The notes: a model not told the origin generated them from the letters alone. A stretch of DNA of 19,326 nucleotides from JAXIHJ01 sp034189755 (GCA_034189755.1 JAXIHJ010000123.1:1-19326); one strand, 5' to 3'. Positions 1 through 8,494 are shown, counted from the first letter of the stretch. Numbers and translations: made by a program.

Positions 1-74
1 AATGACCGCTCCCTTACAGTCGCGGCTCGTAGGGTGCTCCCCACATCGGGCGCTTTAACTTTGTGCGCCGGGTG

Positions 75-995
75 TCAGACGGCCTTGTAGTACACCTTTT
101 CAGCGACCCGCGACTGGCTGATGAGTTTTTCGGCGGTCAGTTCTTCGATGTACTTTATCACTTCGTTTCGGTGCATTGTGAGGCCGGCTGCGATGTCATC
201 CAGTGAGCAGGGGCGTCTGCGCAGCATGTTCAGGATTTCTTCCCGGCCTGCGGCGAAACGGGCCTGCTCGCCGTCGCAGCGAAAATCGGCGACGACCTCG
301 GCGGGCGGGTCGAACCTGGCGGCCAACTCGCCCAGCCGCTCGCGCGAAACGCCGAGTGCGAAATCCTCGGCCGTCGGACGCGCAACGGTGTTCAGTTGCA
401 CGCGGTCGGGCTTGATCATGTCGACGCAGCCGACCAGCTTGTCGAACTCGGTCTCGACGGCTGTGTAACCGGCCAGGACAAAGATCTCCAGCCAGTACTG
501 CCGGCTGAACTCGCGACGAAAATCTATCAGCCCGCCAAGCATTTTCTCGAAGGATATTTCCTCGTGCGGGCGGTTGACGGCGCCGAACATGGCTTCGTCG
601 CCGGCGTCCAGCGAGGGGATGACCAGGTCTGCCACCGCCAGTTCGCTGCGGACCTCCGGCCGCCAGAGCAGCGAGCCGTTTGTCAGGACCGCGACGGGGA
701 TATCGCTAATTGCCTTGATGCGGCTGATAAGCTCGCCTGTCCGCGAGAAGAGCGTCGGCTCGCCCGAGCCGCTGAGCGTGATGTAGTCCGGCCTGGTGGT
801 GGTTAGTTTTGCATCGAGTTCGGCCAGGACGTCGGCCATCGGCACCCACTGCTTTCGCTGGATCGTCTTGCACGTGGTGCGACCGAGCTGGCAATAGATG
901 CAGTCGTAGCTGCACGTCTTGAACGGGACGAGGTCAACTCCGAGCGACCGGCCTAGCCGGCGCGACGGTACCGGGCCGAATACGTAGCTTTTCAT
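75..995 (-). CDS. Radical SAM protein, COG0731 (TYW1-like) type, with C-terminal winged helix
   Basis: The 306-residue protein carries the radical SAM cluster motif CxxxCxxC at C28, C32 and C35, which binds a [4Fe-4S] cluster and S-adenosylmethionine. A GSGEPT motif at about residues 76-81 fits the SAM-binding glycine-rich strand. The N-terminal GPVPSRRLGRSLG stretch is characteristic of the bacterial radical SAM group often annotated as wyosine-synthetase-like (COG0731). Residues of about 250-306 look like a winged-helix domain (helix-turn-helix followed by a K/Y-rich wing), which recurs in this group. Bacteria do not make wyosine, so the substrate is unknown and the common database name should not be taken literally. 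The gene starts with ATG at 995 and runs away from bamA, so the 261-bp gap between them holds divergent promoters. The family call is firm; the function is not. Confidence 0.9.
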   Translation of the reverse strand: MKSYVFGPVPSRRLGRSLGVDLVPFKTCSYDCIYCQLGRTTCKTIQRKQWVPMADVLAELDAKLTTTRPDYITLSGSGEPTLFSRTGELISRIKAISDIPVAVLTNGSLLWRPEVRSELAVADLVIPSLDAGDEAMFGAVNRPHEEISFEKMLGGLIDFRREFSRQYWLEIFVLAGYTAVETEFDKLVGCVDMIKPDRVQLNTVARPTAEDFALGVSRERLGELAARFDPPAEVVADFRCDGEQARFAAGREEILNMLRRRPCSLDDIAAGLTMHRNEVIKYIEELTAEKLISQSRVAEKVYYKAV

Positions 996-1015
996 CGTTT
1001 TGCCGCCATTACATT

Positions 1016-1021
1016 ATTATA
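1016..1021 (-). promoter_or_regulatory. Possible -10 box for the radical SAM gene
   Basis: A perfect TATAAT hexamer reads on the minus strand 21 bases upstream of the ATG at 995. No convincing -35 hexamer lies 16-18 bases further upstream, so this is only a weak promoter candidate. Confidence 0.3.
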
Positions 1022-1156
1022 CTCTCGTTCGGCCGGAACAGTTTAGCCGAAGCCCTGCCGTATCGGGATACTATTTGTGCCATTGGCGGGTATTTTCGTC
1101 TTGCCCGCGGCCCGGCGGGGGAAATGGTGAAGGCGATAACAAACTCAGAAACGTCG

Positions 1157-1185
1157 TTGACAACCCGCCCGGCTGCAAGTATCGT
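1157..1185 (+). promoter_or_regulatory. Candidate sigma-70 type promoter of the bamA-lpx operon
   Basis: A perfect TTGACA (1157-1162) is followed, after 17 bases, by TATCGT (1180-1185, four of six matches to TATAAT). It lies 71 bases upstream of the bamA GTG. It is the best -35/-10 pair I found in the gap and would serve the whole operon, since gaps inside the operon are short. It has not been tested against other possible sigma factors. Confidence 0.45.
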
Positions 1186-1256
1186 CCCTGAAAACCATCG
1201 CCCTGCCGGCGCGACTATCCGGCGGGGCGTGAAAAGCGAACCGATTCGGAGTCGAC

Positions 1257-3659
1257 GTGACACGACGGAAACGAGTATTGGTGGCGGCGATTGCCCTGTT
1301 GGGCCTGCTGGGTTCAATTGGCCCGGCCCGGGCGGCGGGTGAGCCGCCTGAGGCCGTCGCCGAACTGCGGGTTGAAGGCAATCAAAGGCTGACCACCGCA
1401 GCCGTGCTCGCAAGCGTCAAGACGCGAGTCGGGCAGACCTACGACGAGCGGATTATCCGGGACGACAAACAGCGACTGCTTCAGACAGGGCGGTTCAAGA
1501 GTGTCGTCGTTACACGGACTCGAACGCCACAGGGGTTTGTAATTACTTTCGTGGTTGTCGAGAGGCCGCTCGTGGCGGGACTGTCGTTTGAGGGCAACAA
1601 GGCCTTCAAAGACAAAAAGCTCGCCGGGGCGCTTTTGTTCGGCGCGTCCGACCCGCTGAGCGCACACACTGTCGAGGCGGGCCGGCAGGCGATTCTCGGC
1701 AAGTATCGCAGCGGGGGCTATCACTTCGCGACAGTTACGGTGGACCGCGCCGCTCTCGAAAAGGACCAACGGGTGGTCTATCGAATCGTCGAAGGTCCGC
1801 GGGTCCGCATTCGCAGGATCAAGTTCCGAGGCCGGCGGTATTTTACCGCGTGGCGGCTGAAGCGTGAGATCGGCTCTTCGGCTAAATTCTGGCCGTTCGT
1901 TTCCGGCAACCTGGACGTTGAGCAGATAGAGCAGGACGTTCAGGTCATCCGCAACCTTTACGTCTCGGAAGGCTTCCTCGACGCCCAGGTCGACCGAAGG
2001 CTGGACTTCTCTGGCAACAAGAAATGGGTCACGCTGACGTTCGTCATCGAGACGGGGCAGCGCTACCGTGTGAACCGGGTAATCTTTGAGGGCAACAAGG
2101 TCTTCAGCGACGAGGAGCTTGCCCGCCGGCTCAAGCTTGGCCAGGGCGAGTTTTTCACGACCTTGTCTTTGCGTCGCGACATCCAGACGTTGCAGGAGAC
2201 CTACGGCGAACTGGGCTACATCGATGCCGGTGTTCAGCCTCGCAAGCAGTACGTGGATCCGACGGCCCAGCCGCCGGCCTGGGCACGGGGCGTTGACGGC
2301 GGCAAACCGGCGCTGCTGAACATGGTGTTTCAAGTCGTCGAGGCCGACCAATACACCATCGGGCGGGTAATTGTCCGCGGCAACACCGTTACCAAGGAGC
2401 GGATTATCCGGCGCGAGATGCGTTTTTACCCTGAGCAGCTTTTCAACACGGTGGCTGTGGCCGAGTCGCGCCACCGGCTGATTGAGACCAGGCTGTTTGA
2501 GAAGGTGGACATCACGCCGGCCGGCAGGGCGGCCGGGGTCCGCGACGTGCTGGTGCAGGTTAGTGAAGGCCGAACCGCTGAGTTCCTCGTTGGCGTCGGC
2601 ATTTCGACCAACAGCGGCCTGCTGGGCAACGTTACCTTCACGCAGCGCAACTTTGACGTTACCGCCTGGCCTACAAGCTGGCGGCAGATCGCCGAAGGCC
2701 GGGCGTGGAAGGGCGCCGCCCAGATATTCCGCATCGTAGCCGAGCCGGGCATGGACATGATGCGGTTCCACATCGAGTGGGTCGAGCCGAAACTGTTCGA
2801 CCACCCTTACCGGCTCGCCGTGCGGGCGTTTCTGTTCGAGCGCGGGCGTGAAAGCTACGATGAGACGCGCTACGGCGGCCTGGTCAGCTTGGGCCATCGG
2901 TTCAAGAACCGCTGGTACGGCGAACTGGCGACGCGGATCGAGGGCATCGAGATTGGCAACCTCGAAAACGACTACCGCGTGCCCGACCCCAACAATCCCG
3001 GCTCGTTCCTGTGGTTTCCCGGTGCGCCGCCGGAAGTACGCCAGGACGCCGGGACGAACGTGATCCTCGGCATACAGGGCATGCTGGTCCGCGACCGCAC
3101 CGACAGCCGATGGATGCCCAGCACCGGCGACCGCATCCACTTCAGCTACGAAGAGGTGGTCGGCGACTTTAACTTCGGCCGGGCCGTCGGCGAATACCGC
3201 ATCTACCGCACGGTGCACCTCGACGCGCTGGACCGCAAGCATATTTTGGCCGGACGCTTCAGCGTCGGTAACATCTTCGGCGACGCGCCGGTCGTCGAGC
3301 GATGGTATGGCGGCGGCCTGGGCTCGATTAGGGGCTTCGACTATCGAGGCATCAGCCCGCGAAGCAGAGCCAGAGCGTTCGACGACCCGATCGGCGGCGA
3401 ATTCATGGTCTACGCCGGCACCGAGTACACGTTCCCGCTGTTCGGCAACCAGCTTAGAGGCGTTGTCTTCCTCGATACCGGCAGCGTGGAGGAATCGTTC
3501 CAAATCACCACCTACCGTGTTTCAATGGGCGTCGGACTTCGCTGGATAGTGCCTATGCTCGGGCCGATACCCATGAGCCTCGATTTTGGCGTCCCGATCA
3601 GCAAGCATACAGATGATGATACCCAACTGCTGAGCTTCAGCTTCGGCTGGACCTTCTGA
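1257..3659 (+). CDS. bamA: Outer membrane protein assembly factor BamA (Omp85)
   Basis: This 800-residue protein is the central component of the machine that inserts beta-barrel proteins into the outer membrane. The GTG start at 1257 is supported by GGAG at 1248-1251, five bases upstream. A signal peptide (RRKR, hydrophobic stretch, ARA at about residue 27) is followed by five POTRA-like repeats, at about residues 33-103, 104-182, 183-273, 274-362 and 363-443. The fourth carries a small Pro/Gly-rich insertion near residues 330-355. The rest is a 16-strand barrel domain with the conserved RGF motif at R692-F694, and the protein ends in phenylalanine as a beta-signal should. Length matches the family (about 800). 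It heads an envelope operon with an OmpH/Skp gene next, the classical bamA-skp-lpxD order known from many Gram-negative bacteria. Confidence 0.97.
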   Translation: MTRRKRVLVAAIALLGLLGSIGPARAAGEPPEAVAELRVEGNQRLTTAAVLASVKTRVGQTYDERIIRDDKQRLLQTGRFKSVVVTRTRTPQGFVITFVVVERPLVAGLSFEGNKAFKDKKLAGALLFGASDPLSAHTVEAGRQAILGKYRSGGYHFATVTVDRAALEKDQRVVYRIVEGPRVRIRRIKFRGRRYFTAWRLKREIGSSAKFWPFVSGNLDVEQIEQDVQVIRNLYVSEGFLDAQVDRRLDFSGNKKWVTLTFVIETGQRYRVNRVIFEGNKVFSDEELARRLKLGQGEFFTTLSLRRDIQTLQETYGELGYIDAGVQPRKQYVDPTAQPPAWARGVDGGKPALLNMVFQVVEADQYTIGRVIVRGNTVTKERIIRREMRFYPEQLFNTVAVAESRHRLIETRLFEKVDITPAGRAAGVRDVLVQVSEGRTAEFLVGVGISTNSGLLGNVTFTQRNFDVTAWPTSWRQIAEGRAWKGAAQIFRIVAEPGMDMMRFHIEWVEPKLFDHPYRLAVRAFLFERGRESYDETRYGGLVSLGHRFKNRWYGELATRIEGIEIGNLENDYRVPDPNNPGSFLWFPGAPPEVRQDAGTNVILGIQGMLVRDRTDSRWMPSTGDRIHFSYEEVVGDFNFGRAVGEYRIYRTVHLDALDRKHILAGRFSVGNIFGDAPVVERWYGGGLGSIRGFDYRGISPRSRARAFDDPIGGEFMVYAGTEYTFPLFGNQLRGVVFLDTGSVEESFQITTYRVSMGVGLRWIVPMLGPIPMSLDFGVPISKHTDDDTQLLSFSFGWTF

Positions 3660-3760
3660 TAACGCTCTGTTGAAAACCTTTGAGCGGCCGGGCGAAGCCG
3701 GCGAGTCCGCTTCGGCGAGCTTATCGAATTGCAAATCCCTGAACATAGAGGAGACAAACC

Positions 3761-4372
3761 ATGAAGCTGTCGACAAAAATGCTGCTGGCCGCCGGCACAG
3801 TGCTGTGCGGCGCGATGCTGCTGAGTGAAACATTCGGAAGTCCCGACGAGCAGAAGCCGCTGGCGGCGACAAAGGTGGCCGTCTGCGACGTTGTCCAGGT
3901 GTTCAACAACTACCAGCGAGCCAAAGACCTGACTCAAATGATGGCCGAGCGCCGCCAGACCATCAAGACCGAAAGCGAAAAGCGGGCCAAGGCCGTCGAG
4001 GCTATCCGGCTGGAGCTGGAAGGTCTTAAGCAGGGCAGCAAGGAATACGAATCGCGATTCAAGGAAGCGCAACGCCTCAGCTACGAGGCCAAGGCCTGGG
4101 CGCAGTTCCAGGAAGCGGTGGTCCTTCAGGAGCATCGCCAGTTGACGCGCGAGATGTACGAGGAGATTCTGGTGATGGTCGCCAAGGTGGCCAAAGCCCG
4201 TGGGATCCAGATTGTCCTGTATAGTGAAGGGCCGGTCCTCCAGAGCAACGACACGCGCGAACTGCTCCGCCAGATCGAGCGCCGCAAGGTGCTCTACAGC
4301 GACGAGTCGGTGGACCTGACGGACGAGGTGCTCGGCCGCATAGACGAGGCATATCGGCTCTCCAAGGGTTGA
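3761..4372 (+). CDS. OmpH/Skp-like periplasmic chaperone
   Basis: The 203-residue product begins with a hydrophobic export signal (about residues 5-22) and continues as an OmpH-family protein. A short beta-strand (VAVCDVVQVFNNY) is followed by a long charged coiled coil rich in K, E, R and Q (about residues 50-140), a second strand (GIQIVLYSEG) and a helical tail. Skp forms a trimer whose coiled-coil arms hold unfolded outer membrane proteins in the periplasm and deliver them to BamA. AGAGGAG at 3747-3753 lies seven bases before the ATG, one of the strongest ribosome binding sites in the window. The position between bamA and lpxD is the classical one. The cleavage site is not obvious (no clear AxA), so the protein might stay anchored. 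The skp name is reasonable but not proven by sequence similarity alone. Confidence 0.88.
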   Translation: MKLSTKMLLAAGTVLCGAMLLSETFGSPDEQKPLAATKVAVCDVVQVFNNYQRAKDLTQMMAERRQTIKTESEKRAKAVEAIRLELEGLKQGSKEYESRFKEAQRLSYEAKAWAQFQEAVVLQEHRQLTREMYEEILVMVAKVAKARGIQIVLYSEGPVLQSNDTRELLRQIERRKVLYSDESVDLTDEVLGRIDEAYRLSKG

Positions 4373-4438
4373 GGCCGATGCGCCGTTGGCTTGCGGCGGT
4401 GTTGCCGCGGCGTTATCATGACGTGCCGGAACCTTTTC

Positions 4439-5482
4439 ATGGCAGAGCAAACACTGACAATACGCCAGGTCGCCGAGCTGATTGGCGGTGATGTGGAGGG
4501 GGACGATTCGGCCCGAATCGCTGCGGTGGCGTCGCTGGAGTCGGCCGGGCCTGCGGAGCTGACCTTCGTCGTGGATGGCAAGCACGCCGCCAGGCTCAGC
4601 GAAAGCAAGGCCGGCGCAGCCGTGGTCTCTCGGATGGCCCCGTCGGCGCCGATGCCGCTGATACGTGTCGACGACGTTCAGGCGGCGGTGGCCAGGGTTC
4701 TTGATGCGTTCTGCGAGCCGGAAGACCTGCCGCCGGTCGGCAGGCATCCATCGGCCGTACTGGCCGACGACGCCGAGGTTGCCGACGACGTCGCCATCGG
4801 GCCTAACGTCAGCGTTGGTTCGAGGGCGAAGATTTCCGCCGGCTGCGTGTTGTGCGCGGGCGTCTGCATCGGCGCCGGCGTAACACTCGGACGGGACGTT
4901 GTTTTGCGTGAAGGCGTGGTCGTAACGGCCCGCTGCGTGCTGGGCGACCGCGTGAGGGTCTGGCCCAACAGCGTCATCGGGGCCGACGGGTTCGGCTACT
5001 ATTTTGCCGACGGCGCACACCGGAAAATTCCCCATGCCGGCAACGTGGTCATAGAGCAGGACGTGGAAATCGGCGCGTGCAGTTGCATCGACCGCGCCAA
5101 GTTCGGATCGACGCGGATCGGCGCCGGCACGAAGGTCGACAATCTCGTTCAGGTCGCACACAATGTACAGGTCGGGCGAGGCTGCATCCTGGTCGGCCGG
5201 TGCGGCATCGCCGGCAGCGCCGTGCTGGGCGACTACGTAACGATAGGCGGCGGAGCCGGCATCCGCGACAACATCAAGCTGGGCAGCGGGGCGAAGTGTT
5301 CGGCCTTTGCTGCCGTGGCGTCCGACGTGGCGGACGGCCAGGTGGTCGCCGGCGTGCCCGCGATTCCCGCGGCCAGGGCGCTGCGGGCGGCCAAGGCCGG
5401 TGAAAAGCTGCCGGAACTTATCAAACGTGTCAGAAAACTTGAATCGAGGCTGGATGCCCTTGTCTCGTCAAAGAACCATTAA
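4439..5482 (+). CDS. lpxD: UDP-3-O-acylglucosamine N-acyltransferase LpxD
   Basis: LpxD transfers the second 3-hydroxyacyl chain from acyl carrier protein to the 2-amino group of UDP-3-O-acyl-glucosamine, the third step of lipid A synthesis. From the ATG at 4439 the protein is 347 residues (E. coli 341). It has an N-terminal uridine-binding domain (about 1-100), a left-handed parallel beta-helix of hexapeptide repeats (about 105-300) and a C-terminal helix. The family signature is clear: FGYYF near 185, IDR near 217, and DNLVQVAHNV with the catalytic histidine at H241. An in-frame TTG at 4391 and ATG at 4418 would add residues that do not fit the family, so I prefer 4439, although its ribosome binding site is weak. 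The gene's end overlaps the next start by 29 bases, which suggests translational coupling to lpxC-fabZ. Confidence 0.95.
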   Translation: MAEQTLTIRQVAELIGGDVEGDDSARIAAVASLESAGPAELTFVVDGKHAARLSESKAGAAVVSRMAPSAPMPLIRVDDVQAAVARVLDAFCEPEDLPPVGRHPSAVLADDAEVADDVAIGPNVSVGSRAKISAGCVLCAGVCIGAGVTLGRDVVLREGVVVTARCVLGDRVRVWPNSVIGADGFGYYFADGAHRKIPHAGNVVIEQDVEIGACSCIDRAKFGSTRIGAGTKVDNLVQVAHNVQVGRGCILVGRCGIAGSAVLGDYVTIGGGAGIRDNIKLGSGAKCSAFAAVASDVADGQVVAGVPAIPAARALRAAKAGEKLPELIKRVRKLESRLDALVSSKNH

Positions 5483-6770
5483 CAAACCCGTCTCGGTCGA
5501 GGGCCGAGGCCTGTTCTCCGGCGTCGCCAGCCGGCTGGAGTTTCGCCCCGCGCCCACGGACTCTGGGCTGGTCTTCGTTCGCGGCGACTCATCTGCGCCG
5601 GTGCGGATTCTGACCGACATTGCCAACCTGGCGAATCGTGACCGCCGCACATCGCTGGCCAATTCGTCGTGGACGGTTGAAACAGTCGAACACGTGCTGG
5701 CGGCGGTGTACGGGCTTCAGATCGACAACCTTTTTATCGAGGTTTCCGGTGAGGAGACGCCCGATGCCGACGGCTCGTCGTTGCTGTTCGTTGAGGCGCT
5801 TCAATCTGCCGGCATCGCCGAGCAGGACGCCGAGCGTGATACGTTCGTGATTTCCGAGCCGGTCGCCGTCGCCCAGGACGACGCGTCGCTGGCGGCCCTG
5901 CCTGGTTCACCCGACTGCCTGGACATTCTGTACGACCTGGACTACTCCGCCGTGCCCAGCATCGGCCGGCAGGTCTTTACGTTCCGCCTGGGCAGGGACG
6001 ATTTCGCCGCTACGCTCGCGGCGGCAAGGACGTTTCTGCTGGCCGCTGAGGCAGAGGAATTGCAGGCCCGTGGATGGGGCCGGCATCTTTCGACCAGTGA
6101 TATTCTCGTGATGGCCGCCGACGGCCCCATCGACAACAAATTGAGATTCCCCGATGAGCACGTCCGCCACAAAATCTGCGACCTGATCGGTGACTTGGCG
6201 CTTCTGGGCCGGCCACTTTGCGGACGCATCGTCGCGACGAAGAGCGGCCACGACCTCAACCAGATGCTGATTAGAAAGATTTCCGAGCAACTAATCGCCC
6301 AAGACCACGCTCAGTCGATGGCGGGTGAGCCGATAATGGATATCCGCTCCATCATGCGCCTGTTGCCTCATCGCTATCCGTTCCTGATGGTGGACCGCAT
6401 TCTGGAGATCGAAGGCGACCGCAAGGCCGTCGCCGTAAAAAACGTCTCCATCAACGAGCCTTTTTTCCAAGGGCATTATCCGGGCCAGCCGATAATGCCG
6501 GGCGTGATGATACTCGAGTCGATGGCGCAGCTTTCGGGCATTTTGCTCAGCCAGCGGCTGGAGCACACGGGTAAGGTGGCCGTCCTGTTGAGCATGGACC
6601 GCGTGAAGATGCGCCGGCCGGTCAGGCCGGGCGACCAACTGATCATCCAGGCCGAAATGCTTCACGTGCGAACGCGAACCGGGCATTGCCGCTGCCGGGC
6701 ATCCGTCGCCGACGAGCTGGCAGCCGAGGCCGAAATTAAGTTCATGCTGGTCGATGCCGAACCGGCATAG
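5454..6770 (+). CDS. lpxC/fabZ: Bifunctional LpxC deacetylase / FabZ dehydratase fusion
   Basis: The 438-residue protein joins two enzymes. Residues 1 to about 285 are LpxC, the zinc deacetylase that commits UDP-3-O-acyl-GlcNAc to lipid A. The catalytic E79 and zinc ligands H80, H239 and D243 are present, as is the general acid H266 in SGHDLN. The usual GLHSG near the N-terminus reads GLFSG. Residues of about 295-438 are FabZ, the 3-hydroxyacyl-ACP dehydratase, with LPHRYPFLMVDR, the catalytic H341 in GHYPG and E355 in ILESMAQ. No stop or frameshift separates the halves. The ATG at 5454 has GAGG four bases upstream and matches the LpxC N-terminus; it overlaps lpxD by 29 bases. Such fusions are known from Bacteroidetes, Chlorobi and some PVC bacteria. 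The fusion places competing uses of the 3-hydroxyacyl-ACP pool (lipid A or phospholipid) on one polypeptide. Confidence 0.96.
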   Translation: MPLSRQRTINKPVSVEGRGLFSGVASRLEFRPAPTDSGLVFVRGDSSAPVRILTDIANLANRDRRTSLANSSWTVETVEHVLAAVYGLQIDNLFIEVSGEETPDADGSSLLFVEALQSAGIAEQDAERDTFVISEPVAVAQDDASLAALPGSPDCLDILYDLDYSAVPSIGRQVFTFRLGRDDFAATLAAARTFLLAAEAEELQARGWGRHLSTSDILVMAADGPIDNKLRFPDEHVRHKICDLIGDLALLGRPLCGRIVATKSGHDLNQMLIRKISEQLIAQDHAQSMAGEPIMDIRSIMRLLPHRYPFLMVDRILEIEGDRKAVAVKNVSINEPFFQGHYPGQPIMPGVMILESMAQLSGILLSQRLEHTGKVAVLLSMDRVKMRRPVRPGDQLIIQAEMLHVRTRTGHCRCRASVADELAAEAEIKFMLVDAEPA

Positions 6771-6771
6771 G

Positions 6772-6796
6772 AAAAATTCAAAATCCAAAATTTCCC
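6772..6796 (+). repeat. Short AT-rich AATTCAAAATCC-type intergenic motif
   Basis: The gap between lpxC-fabZ and the next gene contains AAAATTCAAAATCCAAAATT, two near-copies of ATTCAAAA/ATCCAAAA. It contrasts sharply with the GC-rich surroundings and resembles a second element at 16524-16570. Motifs of this style are scattered between genes in several bacterial phyla. The function is unknown, and with only two examples this is a tentative call. Confidence 0.35.
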
Positions 6797-6843
6797 CCTC
6801 GCGCGTGCATGAATAGAAAGCGACGGTACGGAGAGAAACTGTA

Positions 6844-7617
6844 ATGCCTGATATATCGCCACTTGCCGTTGTCAAGCCCGGCGCCGAGCTGGCCGCCGAC
6901 GTCTGCGTGGGGCCTTTCAGCTACATTGGCCCGGAGGTGCGGATCGGCGCCGGCTGCATCATCGAAAACAACGTTACCATCACCGGCCGAACCACCCTGG
7001 GCGATAAGAACCACGTCTTTCCGTTGACCGCTATAGGCGCTTCGGGCGGCAACGGGCTTGGCGACGGCGAGTGCGTCCTCGGCACCGCCAACACGATCCG
7101 CGAGCATGTAACCATCTACGCCGGGCTGGAGCGACCCACCAGCATCGGCACGGACAACCTGGTTATGATTCACACCGAGATCGGCGACGGCGCGGTCATC
7201 GGCGATCACGGCATCTTCGACAATTGCAGCCACATCGGTTCGTCCGCCGACGTCGGCGACTACGTTCGGACCAGCGGATTCGCAGCGATCTGCCCCGGCG
7301 TGACGGTGGGTGCGTATACATTTGTAACCGGCTACGCCAGCGTGGACCGCGACGCGCCGCCTTACGCCATTGTGCAGGGTTTTCCCATCCGCGTGCGCGG
7401 GGTCAACAGCCGCAACCTCAAGCGATGCGGCTTCGGCGAGGATGACATTAGCCGGTTGAAGCAGGCATTCCGCGAATTGTTCAACGATGCCGAGAACTAC
7501 GTGGACCAGGCCGCACTTAAACGCCTGCTTGCCGAGCCGAATGTCAACCAGTGCGTCCGCCGACTTCTGGAGTCGCTGCATCCGCAGGCGCAGCCGGCGG
7601 GAGATTCTCATGGCTGA
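6844..7617 (+). CDS. LpxA-like acyltransferase paralogue lacking the catalytic histidine
   Basis: The 257-residue protein has the LpxA layout: a left-handed beta-helix of hexapeptide repeats (about residues 8-175), then a helical domain with GVN...NLKR.GF (residues 186-197), which in LpxA contacts the nucleotide. However, the segment aligned with the E. coli AHDC active site reads IGDGA, placing D115 at the catalytic H125 position. By my hand alignment, H122, H144 and H160 are E112, S134 and C150, and the QDLKY motif is missing. It therefore probably does not perform normal O-acylation. It may act on another substrate (perhaps an amino sugar), or pair with the product of the next gene, which shows the opposite pattern. 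GGAGAG at 6830-6835 precedes the ATG by eight bases. The gene overlaps the next by eight bases. Membership in the LpxA family is secure; activity is uncertain. Confidence 0.85.
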   Translation: MPDISPLAVVKPGAELAADVCVGPFSYIGPEVRIGAGCIIENNVTITGRTTLGDKNHVFPLTAIGASGGNGLGDGECVLGTANTIREHVTIYAGLERPTSIGTDNLVMIHTEIGDGAVIGDHGIFDNCSHIGSSADVGDYVRTSGFAAICPGVTVGAYTFVTGYASVDRDAPPYAIVQGFPIRVRGVNSRNLKRCGFGEDDISRLKQAFRELFNDAENYVDQAALKRLLAEPNVNQCVRRLLESLHPQAQPAGDSHG

Positions 7618-8494
7618 GGTGAGCGTCCTCCGCGAGGTTGATCCGTCCGCCCGCATCGCGCCTGACGCCGTGATAGGTTTGTATTGCGTCGTCGGGCCGA
7701 ACGTTACCATCGGTCCGAGTTCGGTGCTCGTGCGGCGCGTATTTGTTACCGGCAACACTACTATCGGCTCGGGCAACGTCTTCGGCGAGGGCTGCGTGCT
7801 GGGCGCACCGCCTCAGGACCTCAAGTACGCCGGCGGCGCCACGCTGCTGATTATCGGCCATCGGAATCAGTTCGGGCGCGAGGTTACCGTTCACGTCGGC
7901 ACCGAGCTTGGCGGCTGCCTGACCCGCATAGGCGACGACAACGTGCTGATGGACGGTTGCCACGTGGCTCACGACTGCTATGTGGACGACCGGACGCATC
8001 TTGGCCGAAACGTCCTGCTGGCGGGTCATATCCACGTCCAGACCGGCGCAGTCATCGGCGACTTGGCCGGCGTGCAGCACTTTGCGACCATCGGCAGGTA
8101 CGCCCGTGTCGGGCCTAGAACGCCCGTCAGGCGCGACGTGCCGCCCTACAGCAACTTCTACAGCGTCGGATATGACTGGTCGACACCGCCGGCGGTCCGA
8201 GGCGTTCACGAAGCGGGCATCGAGGCCGCCAAACTGCGCCCGGACGAGCAAAGAGAACTCCGCCAGGCGCTGCGGGAGCTGTTCGACGACGAGTCGGCAC
8301 TGCAAACAAAGATCGAGCAGCTTGTCAATCTGGGTGTGGAAGGCGAGGTCGCCGCGCTGTGTGAATTTTGCCAGCGGAGCTTGCAGGGTCTATATGGCCG
8401 GCACCGGGAAACGTTCCGCGGGAAGGTGCCGCCGGAGACTGAACAGTTCCTCTCACCGGACCAGTTGGCGGACATTCGGAGGCCCACGGCATGA
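7610..8494 (+). CDS. lpxA: Acyl-ACP:UDP-GlcNAc O-acyltransferase LpxA-like, catalytic copy
   Basis: LpxA attaches the first 3-hydroxyacyl chain to UDP-GlcNAc. This 294-residue copy (E. coli 262) has hexapeptide repeats from about 12 to 175, the PQDLKYAG motif at 68-75, and CHVAHDC with the catalytic base at H121 (E. coli H125). H118 and H140 match H122 and H144; the H160 position reads Q156 followed by H157. The C-terminal domain is unusual: where LpxA has GVN.EGLKRRGF, this reads GVHEAGIEAAKL, so the two arginines that contact the nucleotide are missing, and an extra tail of about 30 residues is present. The ATG at 7610 has GGGAG six bases upstream and lies inside the end of the preceding lpxA-like gene. 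The gene ends in an ATGA overlap with the oxidoreductase. I judge it the more likely functional LpxA, possibly with altered specificity or a partner. Confidence 0.87.
   Translation: MAEVSVLREVDPSARIAPDAVIGLYCVVGPNVTIGPSSVLVRRVFVTGNTTIGSGNVFGEGCVLGAPPQDLKYAGGATLLIIGHRNQFGREVTVHVGTELGGCLTRIGDDNVLMDGCHVAHDCYVDDRTHLGRNVLLAGHIHVQTGAVIGDLAGVQHFATIGRYARVGPRTPVRRDVPPYSNFYSVGYDWSTPPAVRGVHEAGIEAAKLRPDEQRELRQALRELFDDESALQTKIEQLVNLGVEGEVAALCEFCQRSLQGLYGRHRETFRGKVPPETEQFLSPDQLADIRRPTA

Noticed and set aside
1..74. Gene or RNA at the left edge
   Set aside because: No convincing reading frame or RNA fold is visible in these 74 bases downstream of the radical SAM gene.
1314..3503. 729-codon open frame on the minus strand across bamA
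   Set aside because: It is the antisense shadow of a clear bamA gene in GC-rich DNA and has no family signature.
3673..3720. Terminator between bamA and skp
   Set aside because: CGAAGC/GCTTCG can form a small hairpin, but no T-run follows and the genes look co-transcribed.
3512..5161. 549-codon minus-strand frame across skp and lpxD
   Set aside because: It spans two well-supported genes and their gap, shows no domain and is explained by codon bias.
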